A stretch of DNA of 64,000 bases from Chryseobacterium salivictor (GCF_004359195.1 NZ_CP037954.1:620001-684000), one strand, 5' to 3'; numbered from the stretch's first letter, positions 17,812 through 25,877 are shown. Numbers and translations are program-made. Notes: generated from the sequence alone by a model not told the origin.

Positions 17812-18955
17812 TTATAAAGTTTAATTCTTCCTCGCTTAAATTCACAAGCCCTTTGTCATCACTAATCTTCATGTTTTTCCAGAAATAACCGTTAATATCA
17901 ACTGGATTCTGAACGCCACGTTCTTCAGTCGGTTTAAAACTTTTGAAAATGATATCTCTGGCATTCCGATATTCAAAAACTTTATCACCCATTGCATATT
18001 TAATACCCTCGTATCTAATGCTTATTTTGGAAGGCACGTATTTTTCTCCGCTTTTATAAAATTCAAAAATATAAGTTCCATCCGGCGACTGGCGTTGGTA
18101 TTCAAAACCATCTTCATCTTTAAAAACCTCCAGACTGGCATTACTCTGCTTAAAATTCATTTCGAATAAAGTAATTACCTTATCTGCTTTGTTATATCTG
18201 AACGTTCCAGTATAAGTGATGTTGTCAGTCATTTTAATTTTATAAGAAATTTCCTGTTCGAATTCATTTTCGTAAAGTAGTTTACCGGAGGTTACCGCAT
18301 TTTTATTTTTACTGCGTCGCATCATATAAAAAAGTTCATAGTCAAAAAACATACTTCCGACAGGTTGATGACTTACCTTTTGTGGTTTTACTTTAATATT
18401 AAAGTCATTGTTTTCCAATTTTAAATATCTCAAGGTGTCAATTTGTAATTGCACAAAATTTTTATGCTTCCCATTAAATGCTTCTTTCGCATTATATTGT
18501 CCATCTCGGGTCCAAAATTTCCCGTCTGCTACCACCAATAATTTCATTTTATTATTTTCAAATCTTTTTTGAGAATAAGTGACATCAAAGATGGCGGGCT
18601 TATCATAATATCTGTTTGTATAATTTTTGGAAACATCTGTAAAAATCTTTTTGATGTCAACCGAAACTATTTTCACCTCATCTATATCATTGTAAAGCGG
18701 TTTTAGTTTTATACTTGATTGAAATTTGGAGGTTTTCAAGGTTTCATATCCGGTGAAAGAAACTTCAAATTGTTTCGCATCTTTCGGAAGCGAAATAGAA
18801 CCATCATCATTAGAATAGAAAATCTGATCTGCCAGAATAATTCTCACATTGGGAATTGCCTTACCTGTTTCAGCATCCTCGATTTTGACTTTTTTAAGAG
18901 TTTGAGAATTGAGTATTGAAAAAGAAAATACAAAAAAAAGTAAAATTTGCTTCAT
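17789..18955 (-). CDS. Exported carboxypeptidase-like regulatory-domain protein
   Basis: A 388-aa secreted or outer-membrane-associated protein. A signal peptide (ILLFFVFSFSILNSQ) precedes a CarboxypepD_reg-like/CNA-B-like beta-sandwich (about residues 20-90, with IEDAETGKAIPNVRIILAD and FEVSFTGYETLKTSKF). The remainder (about 95-388) is beta-rich with no recognised motif. This N-terminal module is the one found at the front of many SusC proteins but is used here without a beta-barrel. It overlaps the downstream GLPGLI gene by 23 bp. Confidence 0.75.
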   Translation of the reverse strand: MKQILLFFVFSFSILNSQTLKKVKIEDAETGKAIPNVRIILADQIFYSNDDGSISLPKDAKQFEVSFTGYETLKTSKFQSSIKLKPLYNDIDEVKIVSVDIKKIFTDVSKNYTNRYYDKPAIFDVTYSQKRFENNKMKLLVVADGKFWTRDGQYNAKEAFNGKHKNFVQLQIDTLRYLKLENNDFNIKVKPQKVSHQPVGSMFFDYELFYMMRRSKNKNAVTSGKLLYENEFEQEISYKIKMTDNITYTGTFRYNKADKVITLFEMNFKQSNASLEVFKDEDGFEYQRQSPDGTYIFEFYKSGEKYVPSKISIRYEGIKYAMGDKVFEYRNARDIIFKSFKPTEERGVQNPVDINGYFWKNMKISDDKGLVNLSEEELNFINDKADEN

Positions 18956-19307
18956 AAAATAAGTTTGTTAGTGGAACATTTAAAGTTCGTCTAAAATTAT
19001 ATTAATTTTGAATACAAAAGTGATAAGGAAAAGATAAATTTTCGGAGATTTAGTTAATTATTACTAATTAATAAGCACTATAAAATCATTACTGTTAAAA
19101 ACACCAAAAAGAAATTTCTAAATAAAAAATAACCAACACAAAAATGCAGGTTATTTTGAAAATATAACTGAAAATTATTTTAGCCCGGATTGAGCGGGTT
19201 TGTCTGAGCTCTTTTTCTGCGGTTCCTGAACCGCAGAAAAAAGCGAGCCGTGAAAGCCGGACCGAATTTCATAAGTAGCAAAAATCCTGTTGCTCCTAAA
19301 AAACAAA
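18956..19307. other. 352-bp intergenic region with a palindromic element
   Basis: No ORF of note. The first 180 bases are AT-rich and should hold the promoter of the carboxypeptidase-like gene. The second half contains the GC-richer inverted-repeat element listed separately, placed at the 3' side of the 168-aa lipoprotein gene, so it may act on that transcript. Confidence 0.6.
19181..19262. repeat. Palindromic intergenic element, flavobacterial REP/structured-RNA type
   Basis: A GC-rich island in AT-rich DNA. It opens with TAGCCCGGATTGAGCGGG and closes with GAGCCGTGAAAGCCGG, with a central near-perfect hairpin: CTTTTTCTGCGGTT at 19211-19224 pairs with AACCGCAGAAAAAAG at 19229-19243 around a CCTG loop. 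The conserved-looking flanks around a variable hairpin recall a dispersed element (start TAGCCC-GATTG-AGCGG, end GAAAGC-GG) that I remember from many Chryseobacterium and Flavobacterium genomes, possibly the Flavo-1 RNA motif. The identification is from memory. It could also act as a terminator for the downstream lipoprotein gene. Confidence 0.6.
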
Positions 19308-19814
19308 TTAATTAGTAATCGGAAGACTGCTGAATCCAATCGAAGTTTTCACTGAAATATCGGAAGTAGGCGATTGCTTCAATACATACACCAACCGCTG
19401 CTGAACGCTGCCCGATTTCATCATACGGTCTAAAGTAGCCGAAGTGCTTACATCCAGCGAAAGTGAGCTTCCAACATTATCCGGAATATCTTCCCGTGAG
19501 GCAACCAACACTTCATTGCTGCCATTATTAGAAAGATACACTTTCACCGATTTGAAAAGCCCGACACTGGTATTTGAATTTACAGAAAGGGTGGCATTGG
19601 AAACGCGGATATCTTTTACATTAGCTCCCGCTCCCGTTAACTGATTAATACTTTGCGCCGCAGAAATACTGGATAATGTAGTGTTTGCCGGAGATCCCGA
19701 AGTGACCAAAACCGTTGCATTATACGGAAAGGTATTCTGCAAAATCGAAGAAACAGTGGAACAACTCGCGAGAGTCGCAGTGGCAACAATCGCAGATAAA
19801 AAAATATTTTTCAT
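19308..19814 (-). CDS. Hypothetical lipoprotein
   Basis: A 168-aa exported protein with signal peptide and lipobox (ATATLASC, Cys about residue 18). The mature part is Ser/Thr/Asn-rich and beta-predicted, with no cysteines and no catalytic motif (for example PYNATVLVTSGSPANTTLSS). It is probably an envelope lipoprotein. Neighbouring genes do not suggest a function. The palindromic element lies just after its stop codon. Confidence 0.65.
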   Translation of the reverse strand: MKNIFLSAIVATATLASCSTVSSILQNTFPYNATVLVTSGSPANTTLSSISAAQSINQLTGAGANVKDIRVSNATLSVNSNTSVGLFKSVKVYLSNNGSNEVLVASREDIPDNVGSSLSLDVSTSATLDRMMKSGSVQQRLVYVLKQSPTSDISVKTSIGFSSLPITN

Positions 19815-19912
19815 AACTGTAGTAATTTAATTAATTTCTCATATCCAGAAATTGTACCAAGTCTTTCTTTTAACAAAATCTTAACGGTAGGCGGAAAATA
19901 TTTTGAAAGTGA

Positions 19913-20443
19913 TTATTCTAAATTTACGGTGAATTTTCCTTTGGCTTCACCTGACGCCATATTGCTTTTCCCAATGATGAGCCAGATTTCTCCTTTTTCT
20001 TTGATATCATATTTTATTTCTCTGCCGAAAGGACCGTCATAATGGCCGTTCGCCAATTTAATTTGGTTAAAACGGATGTTCATATCAGAATTTTCCGGAC
20101 TTATTTTTCCGATGAGTTGTCTTCGGTTAAAATCCCGGATTTTCACAACCATCTGCTGATTTTCAGTGGTGAATTCATCGGAAAGCAGTATTGGAAGTTG
20201 ATCAGCATTAATGGTCTGAATAATTTTATTCCCGCCAACCGTTCTTTCTGTTTTGAATGACTCTTTTAGGGCGTTGTTTTCGTCAATAGAAACAATTCCG
20301 TTTGCGGCGGAGTCCATTTTATTATGAATAGCCTTTTGCTCTGAAACAATGACAGAATCATTATCTACGGTATTTTCCGATACTACTTCCTTTTTCTGAC
20401 ACGACATGATTATTAAGGGAAGGATTGCAAGAATTTTTTTCAT
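19913..20443 (-). CDS. Hypothetical lipoprotein
   Basis: A 176-aa protein with a short signal peptide and lipobox LIIMSC (Cys at residue 15), followed by an acidic linker (about 16-55) and a compact C-terminal beta-rich domain of about 100 residues (VVKIRDFNRRQLIGKISPEN, then EIWLIIGKSNMASGEAKGK). It lies 98 bp upstream of the other small lipoprotein in the same direction, so co-expression is possible. No family is recognised. Confidence 0.65.
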   Translation of the reverse strand: MKKILAILPLIIMSCQKKEVVSENTVDNDSVIVSEQKAIHNKMDSAANGIVSIDENNALKESFKTERTVGGNKIIQTINADQLPILLSDEFTTENQQMVVKIRDFNRRQLIGKISPENSDMNIRFNQIKLANGHYDGPFGREIKYDIKEKGEIWLIIGKSNMASGEAKGKFTVNLE

Positions 20444-20983
20444 TGATTTTATTTTAAAGATTCGTGAAAGAGCGTTTTGGGAAAGAAATGTTTTTTCCCA
20501 TTATATTTTTAATTTGGTTAAAATCTCTTTTTCCTAATGTTGATCGTACTTTTCATCTGTATAATTCAGCAATTGTCTTTCATTAGAATCAAAACCTGCC
20601 GAGGAAAATTGAACTCAGAACCATATTATTTGGATTGGTTATTTCGGACAGTTAATAAAACAACGAGCCAAAATTGTTCCATAATAAAACCAACATTTGA
20701 CTGATTACAAGGCATTCTTATTACTATTAATTTTGGATATGGGACTGAATATTTAGAAAAACCATAATTCACCACGATTAAGATAAAGCTGCAAAATCGC
20801 ACGCGCAAAGTCTTTAAATCAATTCAAACAATCTTTTACCTTGCTAAAAACCGCCTTTTCTAAATCCTCTGAGAGAATTCCTGATACTCAAAACCCTGTT
20901 ACTTCCTCACTTTCATTTAATCTTACCGCTGATGAAATTCAGACAGTCGCTAAAAATAATTACCTTTGTAGTCAATAAAAAAA
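20444..20983. other. 540-bp intergenic region
   Basis: Separates the divergent lipoprotein and PspC-like genes. I see no supported gene in it; a 60-codon minus-strand frame at 20626-20808 has non-coding-like composition and no start context. The only clear signal is the TACCTTTG box at the right end. Confidence 0.5.
20961..20968 (+). promoter_or_regulatory. -7 box for the PspC-like gene
   Basis: TACCTTTG, an exact TAnnTTTG match 15 bases before the ATG. No good -33 TTTG is visible. Confidence 0.5.
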
Positions 20984-21205
20984 ATGCTGAATAATTTAAG
21001 ACATAAAATGGAAAGACAATGGTTTGGAGTGCTCACAAGAATGGGCGCCAAACTGGGAATTCCGGTTTCTAAACTTCGGGTATTTTTTATCTACTCCACT
21101 TTTGCAACTGCGGGCGTTTTCTTTCTCATTTATTTGGGTTTAGCCTTTACCCTGTGGATTAAGGATATGTTTATCACCCGACGGCCAAACGTTTTTGATT
21201 TATAA
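20984..21205 (+). CDS. Small PspC-domain-like membrane protein
   Basis: A 73-aa protein with a short basic amphipathic N-terminus (MLNNLRHKMERQWFGVLTRM), a segment MGAKLGIPVSKLRVFFIYST that fits the PspC pattern, and one membrane helix (about residues 33-54). PspC proteins elsewhere take part in phage-shock-type membrane stress responses. Annotation pipelines often call these short forms PspC family transcriptional regulators, but no DNA-binding domain is visible here. The gene is monocistronic or leads into the GNAT gene 41 bp later. Confidence 0.65.
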   Translation: MLNNLRHKMERQWFGVLTRMGAKLGIPVSKLRVFFIYSTFATAGVFFLIYLGLAFTLWIKDMFITRRPNVFDL

Positions 21206-21246
21206 TAATACGAATTCCACGAATTTTCACAAATGAAACGAATACG

Positions 21247-21759
21247 ATGATTTGGTTTGAAGAATTGCAGATGCGTAAAAAACTTTCGAGAATTTATGCG
21301 GCTTACGAAAGCACTTTTCCGGAAGACGAACGAAGAGAGCAGAAACAATTTCTCGCTTTATTAGAAAATCCTGACTGTTTTATTTTCGCCGTAAAAAACG
21401 ATGATGATTTTGTCGGTTATTTAATTCTTTGGAAATTAGAAAATTCCTGTTTTTTGGAACATTTCGAAGTCTTTGAAGAATACCGAAATCTGAAATTAGG
21501 TTCGCAGATTTTAGCAGAATTAAAGGAAAAATTTGGCAATATCGTTTTAGAATCTGAACCGAATTCTTTAGGTGAAATGGCTGAAAGAAGAATTAATTTT
21601 TACATCAGAAATGGTTTCTCGGTTATTTCGCAGGATTATATCCAACCGAGTTACGGGATTGGCAAGAATTCAATCAATTTATTTTTGCTGAGTAATTTTG
21701 CCGTGGAAAACGTGAAGAAAATTGAAGAAGAACTGCTTTCTAAAGTTTATCAGTTGTAA
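21247..21759 (+). CDS. GNAT family N-acetyltransferase
   Basis: A 170-aa acetyl-CoA-dependent acyltransferase. The motif-A region is EHFEVFEEYRNLKLGSQILAELKEKFG (quoted in part; about residues 73-100), whose RNLKLGSQ segment occupies the place of the acetyl-CoA pyrophosphate loop. NFYIRNGFSVISQDYIQPSY is the usual C-terminal part. The acceptor is unknown. The nearest families are small-molecule or ribosomal-protein acetyltransferases, which cannot be separated by eye. Confidence 0.82.
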   Translation: MIWFEELQMRKKLSRIYAAYESTFPEDERREQKQFLALLENPDCFIFAVKNDDDFVGYLILWKLENSCFLEHFEVFEEYRNLKLGSQILAELKEKFGNIVLESEPNSLGEMAERRINFYIRNGFSVISQDYIQPSYGIGKNSINLFLLSNFAVENVKKIEEELLSKVYQL

Positions 21760-21810
21760 AAAAAAGTGATAAAGCTTTTTGTAGAAATACAACTTTAGCA
21801 AAATAAAACA

Positions 21811-22542
21811 TTAATCAACCTCATATTCCAGCTTAATTGTAATACGCGCCTCCTTGTCTTTGGACGAAGTATTAAACGTCCCGCCATAAGAATATTCTTC
21901 CGTGGAATTGGGTGCGGTGATTTGGGTAACACCCATCGTAGCTCTTTTTAAATGTCCCAATTTTGAACCGGAATTTTCGGCGATTTTTTCTGCGCGCTGT
22001 TTGGCATCTTTTGTGGCATCGGCAATCATCTGCTGTTTGACGTCGGCCAATTTGGTGTAGAAATAATTCGGTGGAGAAGAAGTAAATTCGATTCCCAAAT
22101 TGATAATTTCGGTAATGTTTCGCGAAAGATTTTCGATTTTCGCCACCTCTTTGCTGTTGATAGAAACAGTTTGTGAAAGTTGGTAACCTGCAAAAGTCTG
22201 ATGACTGGATCCATTAGAATCATTGGTATAAGTGAATTGCTTCTGAATATCTACGGCCGAAAAAACCATCTTATCTTTCGGAATTCCTTTGGACACCAAA
22301 TAATTTTCAATGATCTTTTTATCGTTTGCCAATTCGTCGTAAGCGGATTTGAGTTCGAAACTGTTACGGGAAAAATTTCCGCTCCAGGTAATAAGGTCTG
22401 AGGTAAATTTATTACTTCCCAATCCGGTAACAGAAATGGTATTATCCGCTCTATTTCTATTTTTAATGGCGCTGCCTAAAAACGCAAGACCGATGATGAA
22501 ACCTGCTGCCGCAATGGCGATGGCGATAATGTTTTTATTCAT
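21811..22542 (-). CDS. SIMPL domain (DUF541) protein
   Basis: A 243-aa protein with an N-terminal membrane anchor or signal (residues about 5-25, IIAIAIAAAGFIIGLAFLGS) followed by a SIMPL/DUF541 domain. The family pattern is seen in ISVTGLGSNKFTSDLITWSG, in the repeated coiled-coil-like helices around residues 60-75 and 160-190 (MIADATKDAKQRAEKIAENSG), and in a terminal RITIKLEYEV strand. Family members form periplasmic or membrane-bound oligomers, often linked to stress tolerance. No operon partner is seen. Confidence 0.85.
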   Translation of the reverse strand: MNKNIIAIAIAAAGFIIGLAFLGSAIKNRNRADNTISVTGLGSNKFTSDLITWSGNFSRNSFELKSAYDELANDKKIIENYLVSKGIPKDKMVFSAVDIQKQFTYTNDSNGSSHQTFAGYQLSQTVSINSKEVAKIENLSRNITEIINLGIEFTSSPPNYFYTKLADVKQQMIADATKDAKQRAEKIAENSGSKLGHLKRATMGVTQITAPNSTEEYSYGGTFNTSSKDKEARITIKLEYEVD

Positions 22543-22671
22543 AACGAAGTATTTTTATGATTGCGTTTCGCAGTTTGTTTAATGAAGTTTAAAGGTAGGA
22601 ATAAATTATTTTACTTTTTCACAAAATAACTCAGCATAAAAAAGCATTTTAAGGGAACAATCATCATTTGC

Positions 22672-23436
22672 TTATCTGTTTAAATATTGCGGAAGCGTTT
22701 CTTCTAAAAGGAAAAGTACTTTTGATAAATTTCCTGCTTTAATCAATTTGCTGATTTCAGGTTTAATTCCGATGGAGAACTGAAGGAATTCTGCTGTCTT
22801 TTCGCCAGGAATTTCCATTTTGGTAAAATATTCATCGCCTACTTTTCCCCTAATCCATGAAATATTATCCTGAAGATCTTCATACTTATATAGCTGTCTC
22901 ATTCTTCTGCCATCACCTGAAATATTTTTATATAAAGTATTTAGATTTAAATTACTTGCAGCAAAAGCCAAAACCCCTACTTTTTCAATGGTCGGAGGCG
23001 GGGTTTCTCTTGGTTTCTCAGGCGGTCCCGGAACGCCGACTTCTCTTTGAAGCTGTGCGACTTTATCAAATTTATTTAAATTTCCCGTATCATGATTCAG
23101 ATCACCGGTCAATCGAACAGCCGGAATTTTCACTTCTTCAATTTCCTGAACACTCCGAATAAGTACAATAGAAAATGAACTGTAAAAACTCTGCGAATTC
23201 ACTATTGCAGAGCCTCTTTCAAAACCCTGTCTGATGAACCGCAATTCGTCACTTACAGAAGCTTCGATGGTAAATTCACCGTTGAAATTGGTAAACACTT
23301 CTTTTTCTGTTTTCATATTAAAAACCATCACTGCCACAAGCGGATTTTGCTCTTCATCGGCAACTGTTCCCGAAACTTTCTGAGAAAATAATGAGGTGGA
23401 AAAAGAGAGGGCAAGCAATAAAATAATTCTAACCAT
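22672..23436 (-). CDS. Exported carboxypeptidase-like regulatory-domain protein, paralogue 2
   Basis: A 254-aa exported protein: signal peptide (RIILLLALSFSTSLFSQ), then a CarboxypepD_reg-like beta-sandwich (about residues 18-100; VSGTVADEEQNPLVAVMVFN and FNGEFTIEASVSDELRF). A proline-rich linker (PGPPEKPRETPPP, about 137-150) and an unclassified helical C-terminus follow. It is a clear paralogue of the gene directly upstream, with which it shares a stop/start overlap (TAATG), so the pair are co-translated and probably arose by tandem duplication. Confidence 0.75.
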   Translation of the reverse strand: MVRIILLLALSFSTSLFSQKVSGTVADEEQNPLVAVMVFNMKTEKEVFTNFNGEFTIEASVSDELRFIRQGFERGSAIVNSQSFYSSFSIVLIRSVQEIEEVKIPAVRLTGDLNHDTGNLNKFDKVAQLQREVGVPGPPEKPRETPPPTIEKVGVLAFAASNLNLNTLYKNISGDGRRMRQLYKYEDLQDNISWIRGKVGDEYFTKMEIPGEKTAEFLQFSIGIKPEISKLIKAGNLSKVLFLLEETLPQYLNR

Positions 23437-24233
23437 TAAGAACCTACTTTGTGGGTTTTGATATACTCTTTGTAGGCTAATTTCATAAGCATATCAATGG
23501 CCGAAACATCAAAATTCTTACGGTACAGTTTTGCCAAAGAATAATTCTGATCGGCATAGATGAGAAAGCGGTCGATTTGTTCTTCGTCCCAGCCTTTGGA
23601 AGTATAGAAACTTAAATCAACGGTGTTTTTTACGCGGCGATAAAACTCCTGGGTTTCTGCATAATTCGCTGTAGTTATAGGCGGCGTTTTTGCTTTCCTG
23701 ATTAATCCGACTACCGCAGAAGCAATCCCTAAAACATTTACCTGTCCTGCATTATAATTCGGTGCCGCAAAAGCGGATGGAGTCGAAAGTTTCGGCGCTA
23801 CTTCAGTCGGCGGTGTCCTCATATACGATTTCATATCTGAATTTAAAGCGACCACTTTCTTTGGTGGATCTAAAGCCTTAATATCTTTCTTTAAATTTCC
23901 GGTTGCCTGAAAAGTCAGGTCAATTTCTGCAATCTCGTAAGGTGATTTTGTGAGGACGATATTTAAAGGTGCGAGGAAATTCTGCGCTGAAATTTTAGAA
24001 GAGTTTCTGTCGTAACCACTTTTTATAAAACGGAGTTCATCGGTTTGTTTCGCTGCAATCATAAAGTTTCCGTCTTTATCAGACAATACTTTTTCATCGG
24101 TTCGAGTATTAAAAATAACGACACTTTGCAAAGCAGTATTGAATTCGGAACTTACTTTTCCAATAATATATTCTTGCGAAAAGAACGACACCGAAAAGCT
24201 GAAAAATAAAAGAAAAAGTAGTTTTGTTTTCAT
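23436..24233 (-). CDS. Exported carboxypeptidase-like regulatory-domain protein, paralogue 1
   Basis: A 265-aa exported protein laid out like its downstream neighbour: signal peptide (LLFLLFFSFSVSFFSQ), beta-sandwich (IIGKVSSEFNTALQSVVIFN, DKDGNFMIAAKQTDELRFIK) and a C-terminal helical region (RFLIYADQNYSLAKLYRKNF). Shared landmarks such as DELRFI and the closing SxxIVL segment show they are paralogues, but the C-terminal halves have diverged. The last base overlaps the next start. Function unknown; a role in envelope assembly would be guesswork. Confidence 0.75.
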   Translation of the reverse strand: MKTKLLFLLFFSFSVSFFSQEYIIGKVSSEFNTALQSVVIFNTRTDEKVLSDKDGNFMIAAKQTDELRFIKSGYDRNSSKISAQNFLAPLNIVLTKSPYEIAEIDLTFQATGNLKKDIKALDPPKKVVALNSDMKSYMRTPPTEVAPKLSTPSAFAAPNYNAGQVNVLGIASAVVGLIRKAKTPPITTANYAETQEFYRRVKNTVDLSFYTSKGWDEEQIDRFLIYADQNYSLAKLYRKNFDVSAIDMLMKLAYKEYIKTHKVGS

Positions 24234-24692
24234 TCCGTATATTTTAGTAAAAGTAATCTGATATGGGATTGGTTTGATGTTTTTATTTTCAGATCGAGGA
24301 AAGTTTAACCAGCTTTAACGGGTTTTATGATTTTTTTAGAATTGTATATTTCTTTTTTGTTAAAATTTGTAATGAAATTTTCTCACGATTTTCGAAACAG
24401 GACTAATTTCAGGACAATTATGGAGATTTGAACGCAGAACCATCTGCATTGCATAAAAAATTGCGAAAAAGTTTCTTCTTTGCTTAAAGATTGAAGTGAA
24501 AATCTTTTTTCGTGTTGGTTTCTTTTTCAGTGCAGTGAGTTGGCATCGGAAAAATAAACGATAACGGATCCACCTGAACGGATAAGATCGACAATTTGAG
24601 ATAGGGACTTAGAGTGCGGAATGAAATATACGTTTTGAAATAAATATTATTCTGGAATAAATTTTGCTTATCTTTGTTGTCTTATAAACATT
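24234..24692. other. 459-bp intergenic region upstream of ssrA
   Basis: Contains the promoter of the carboxypeptidase-like gene pair (minus) and of ssrA (plus). I see no ORF or strong hairpin. The only supported site is the ssrA -7 box at 24669. Confidence 0.5.
24669..24676 (+). promoter_or_regulatory. -7 box of the tmRNA gene
   Basis: TATCTTTG (TAnnTTTG consensus) ends 16 bases before the mature tmRNA 5' end. A TTTTG sequence near 24633 is too far away to be a normal -33 box. Confidence 0.55.
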
Positions 24693-25088
24693 GGGGTTGA
24701 CTGGTTTCGACAGCAAGATCAATGGGTAAGGTTGCATGCAGAGAACCGTGACGCGATCTCTTTAATCCCTTGTCACAAAATTTTAACTGGCGACCAAGAG
24801 TTTGCTCTTGCAGCTTAATCCGAATTACAGTAGGATTCAGCGCTCTCCCGAAGATAGTAAGGAGGCAAGATGTCTCTCAAATGCTTCGTTCTGCGGCGTT
24901 TGATTTCGAGGCATAGCAATGCGGAAATAAGTTCTGAGAAACTTCGGCTCAGGATCGAAAACCAAAGAAGTTAAGTTGAAAATTGGGTGTCTGTGCTCTG
25001 TTTTCAGTCGAAAATTAATTGCAGAATAAGCATGTAGAAGTCTTATGTATTGCTTGTTTGGACGAGGGTTCGAATCCCTCCAACTCCA
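24693..25088 (+). ncRNA. ssrA: Transfer-messenger RNA
   Basis: A complete tmRNA of about 396 nt. The 5' end GGGGTTGACTGGTTTCGACA is the near-universal tmRNA start. The 3' tRNA-like part has the T-arm GAGGGTTCGAATCCCTC and the acceptor strand CAACTCC-A, which pairs over 7 bp (one G-U) with the 5' GGGGTTG. The CCA end is not encoded. The tag frame starts at GGC (24789) and reads GDQEFALAA then TAA (24816-24818), probably after the Ala supplied by the tmRNA itself. It rescues stalled ribosomes with SmpB and marks products for proteolysis. Its 3' end is the insertion site of the mobile element. Confidence 0.97.
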
Positions 25089-25094
25089 CTTAAA
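25075..25094 (+). repeat. attL: left copy of the 20-bp core
   Basis: Covers the 3' half of the T-stem, the acceptor strand and six bases beyond the discriminator of ssrA. It is identical to 32244-32263; the next base differs (C at 25095, A at 32264). Confidence 0.9.
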
Positions 25095-25096
25095 CT

Positions 25097-25130
25097 AAAA
25101 TAACTCATTGTAAATCAGTGAGTTATTTTT
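25097..25130 (+). terminator. Element-borne terminator for ssrA
   Basis: Hairpin with arms AAAATAACTCATTG (25097-25110) and CAGTGAGTTATTTT (25116-25129), one G-U wobble, followed by T residues. It starts two bases inside the left end of the element and so replaces the native ssrA terminator, which was displaced to the right end by the insertion. Confidence 0.75.
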
Positions 25131-25133
25131 TAT

Positions 25134-25155
25134 TTAGTCAGTATTTAGTCAGTAT
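25134..25155 (+). repeat. Left pair of 11-bp integrase arm-type repeats
   Basis: Two perfect tandem copies of TTAGTCAGTAT (25134-25144 and 25145-25155), 40 bp inside attL. The same 11-mer occurs three times near the right end, in the same orientation. Matching repeats at both ends of an element close to the core sites are the expected layout for tyrosine-integrase arm sites. Confidence 0.75.
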
Positions 25156-25206
25156 CTTTTAATTTCAACTTTTTTCTACCTTTTTACGGTTTCCGAAAAC
25201 TCCACA

Positions 25207-25234
25207 AAAAAACTCACTAAATTTACAGTGAGTC
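25207..25234 (-). terminator. Terminator of the leftmost element gene
   Basis: ACTCACT / AGTGAGT hairpin with an 8-base loop. On the minus strand it is followed by seven T residues. It ends transcription through the element before it reaches ssrA in the antisense direction. Confidence 0.7.
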
Positions 25235-25263
25235 ATTTTGTAATTAGGGCAATATCTTTTAAA

Positions 25264-25827
25264 CTACCAATTTTCCGACTTTGCAGAACTGCCATTTAAA
25301 ATATACTCCTTTAAAGAACTATTAAGACCGTCAAAAAAGGGCGGTAAGTTATGTAACTGTTTATAAACCCCTTTTAACTCACCTTTTTTATTATAAACCG
25401 TTGGGCCGGTCTGCTCTAAGTTATACCATCCTGCAGCAACATATGCTCCAATTCGAGGTCTGTAGTAATTAAGATTAATTACAGAAAATTTATATCTATC
25501 GTCCTTTACATAAATTTCTATTTCGTACTTAATTTTAATACAATCGAAAATAAATTTGTTGTCCGGGTTTTGGCACATTACCTCTGCAGATACACCATCA
25601 AATCTAACATAGTCATTAACTACAGACCCCTTTAACACATAGTCAGGGTTTTTATAGGTCTTTTGCAACCATTCGTTTACTTTCGTGTAAATTTCTGCAG
25701 CGGAATGCCCCGGAATAACTGTTACAACATATTCAGAAAGTCCCTTTTCTTTTGAAAAGTCAAATTTTTCCTGCCCAAAAACCGTAGATGAAAGAATTAC
25801 GGTAAAAAATAAAATCAGTTTTATCAT
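25264..25827 (-). CDS. Exported DUF4468-like protein carried by the element
   Basis: A 187-aa protein with a signal peptide (IKLILFFTVILSSTVFGQ). The mature part reads YVVTVIPGHSAAEIYTKVNE with a following WLQKTY, the layout of the DUF4468 (TBP-like fold) domain found in many Bacteroidota exported proteins; the call is from memory. It is the last gene of the element, next to attL. An exported cargo protein is unusual among the otherwise replication-type genes, so it may benefit the host or have been picked up. Confidence 0.55.
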   Translation of the reverse strand: MIKLILFFTVILSSTVFGQEKFDFSKEKGLSEYVVTVIPGHSAAEIYTKVNEWLQKTYKNPDYVLKGSVVNDYVRFDGVSAEVMCQNPDNKFIFDCIKIKYEIEIYVKDDRYKFSVINLNYYRPRIGAYVAAGWYNLEQTGPTVYNKKGELKGVYKQLHNLPPFFDGLNSSLKEYILNGSSAKSENW

Positions 25828-25877
25828 ATCTTTATGTTTATATCAAATCTAATAAAAAAACCGGGAACGGATCCCAT

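Noticed and set aside
20626-20808. 60-codon minus-strand frame in the 540-bp gap
   Set aside because: No start context, no similarity in style to neighbouring genes, mixed hydrophobic/Cys composition.
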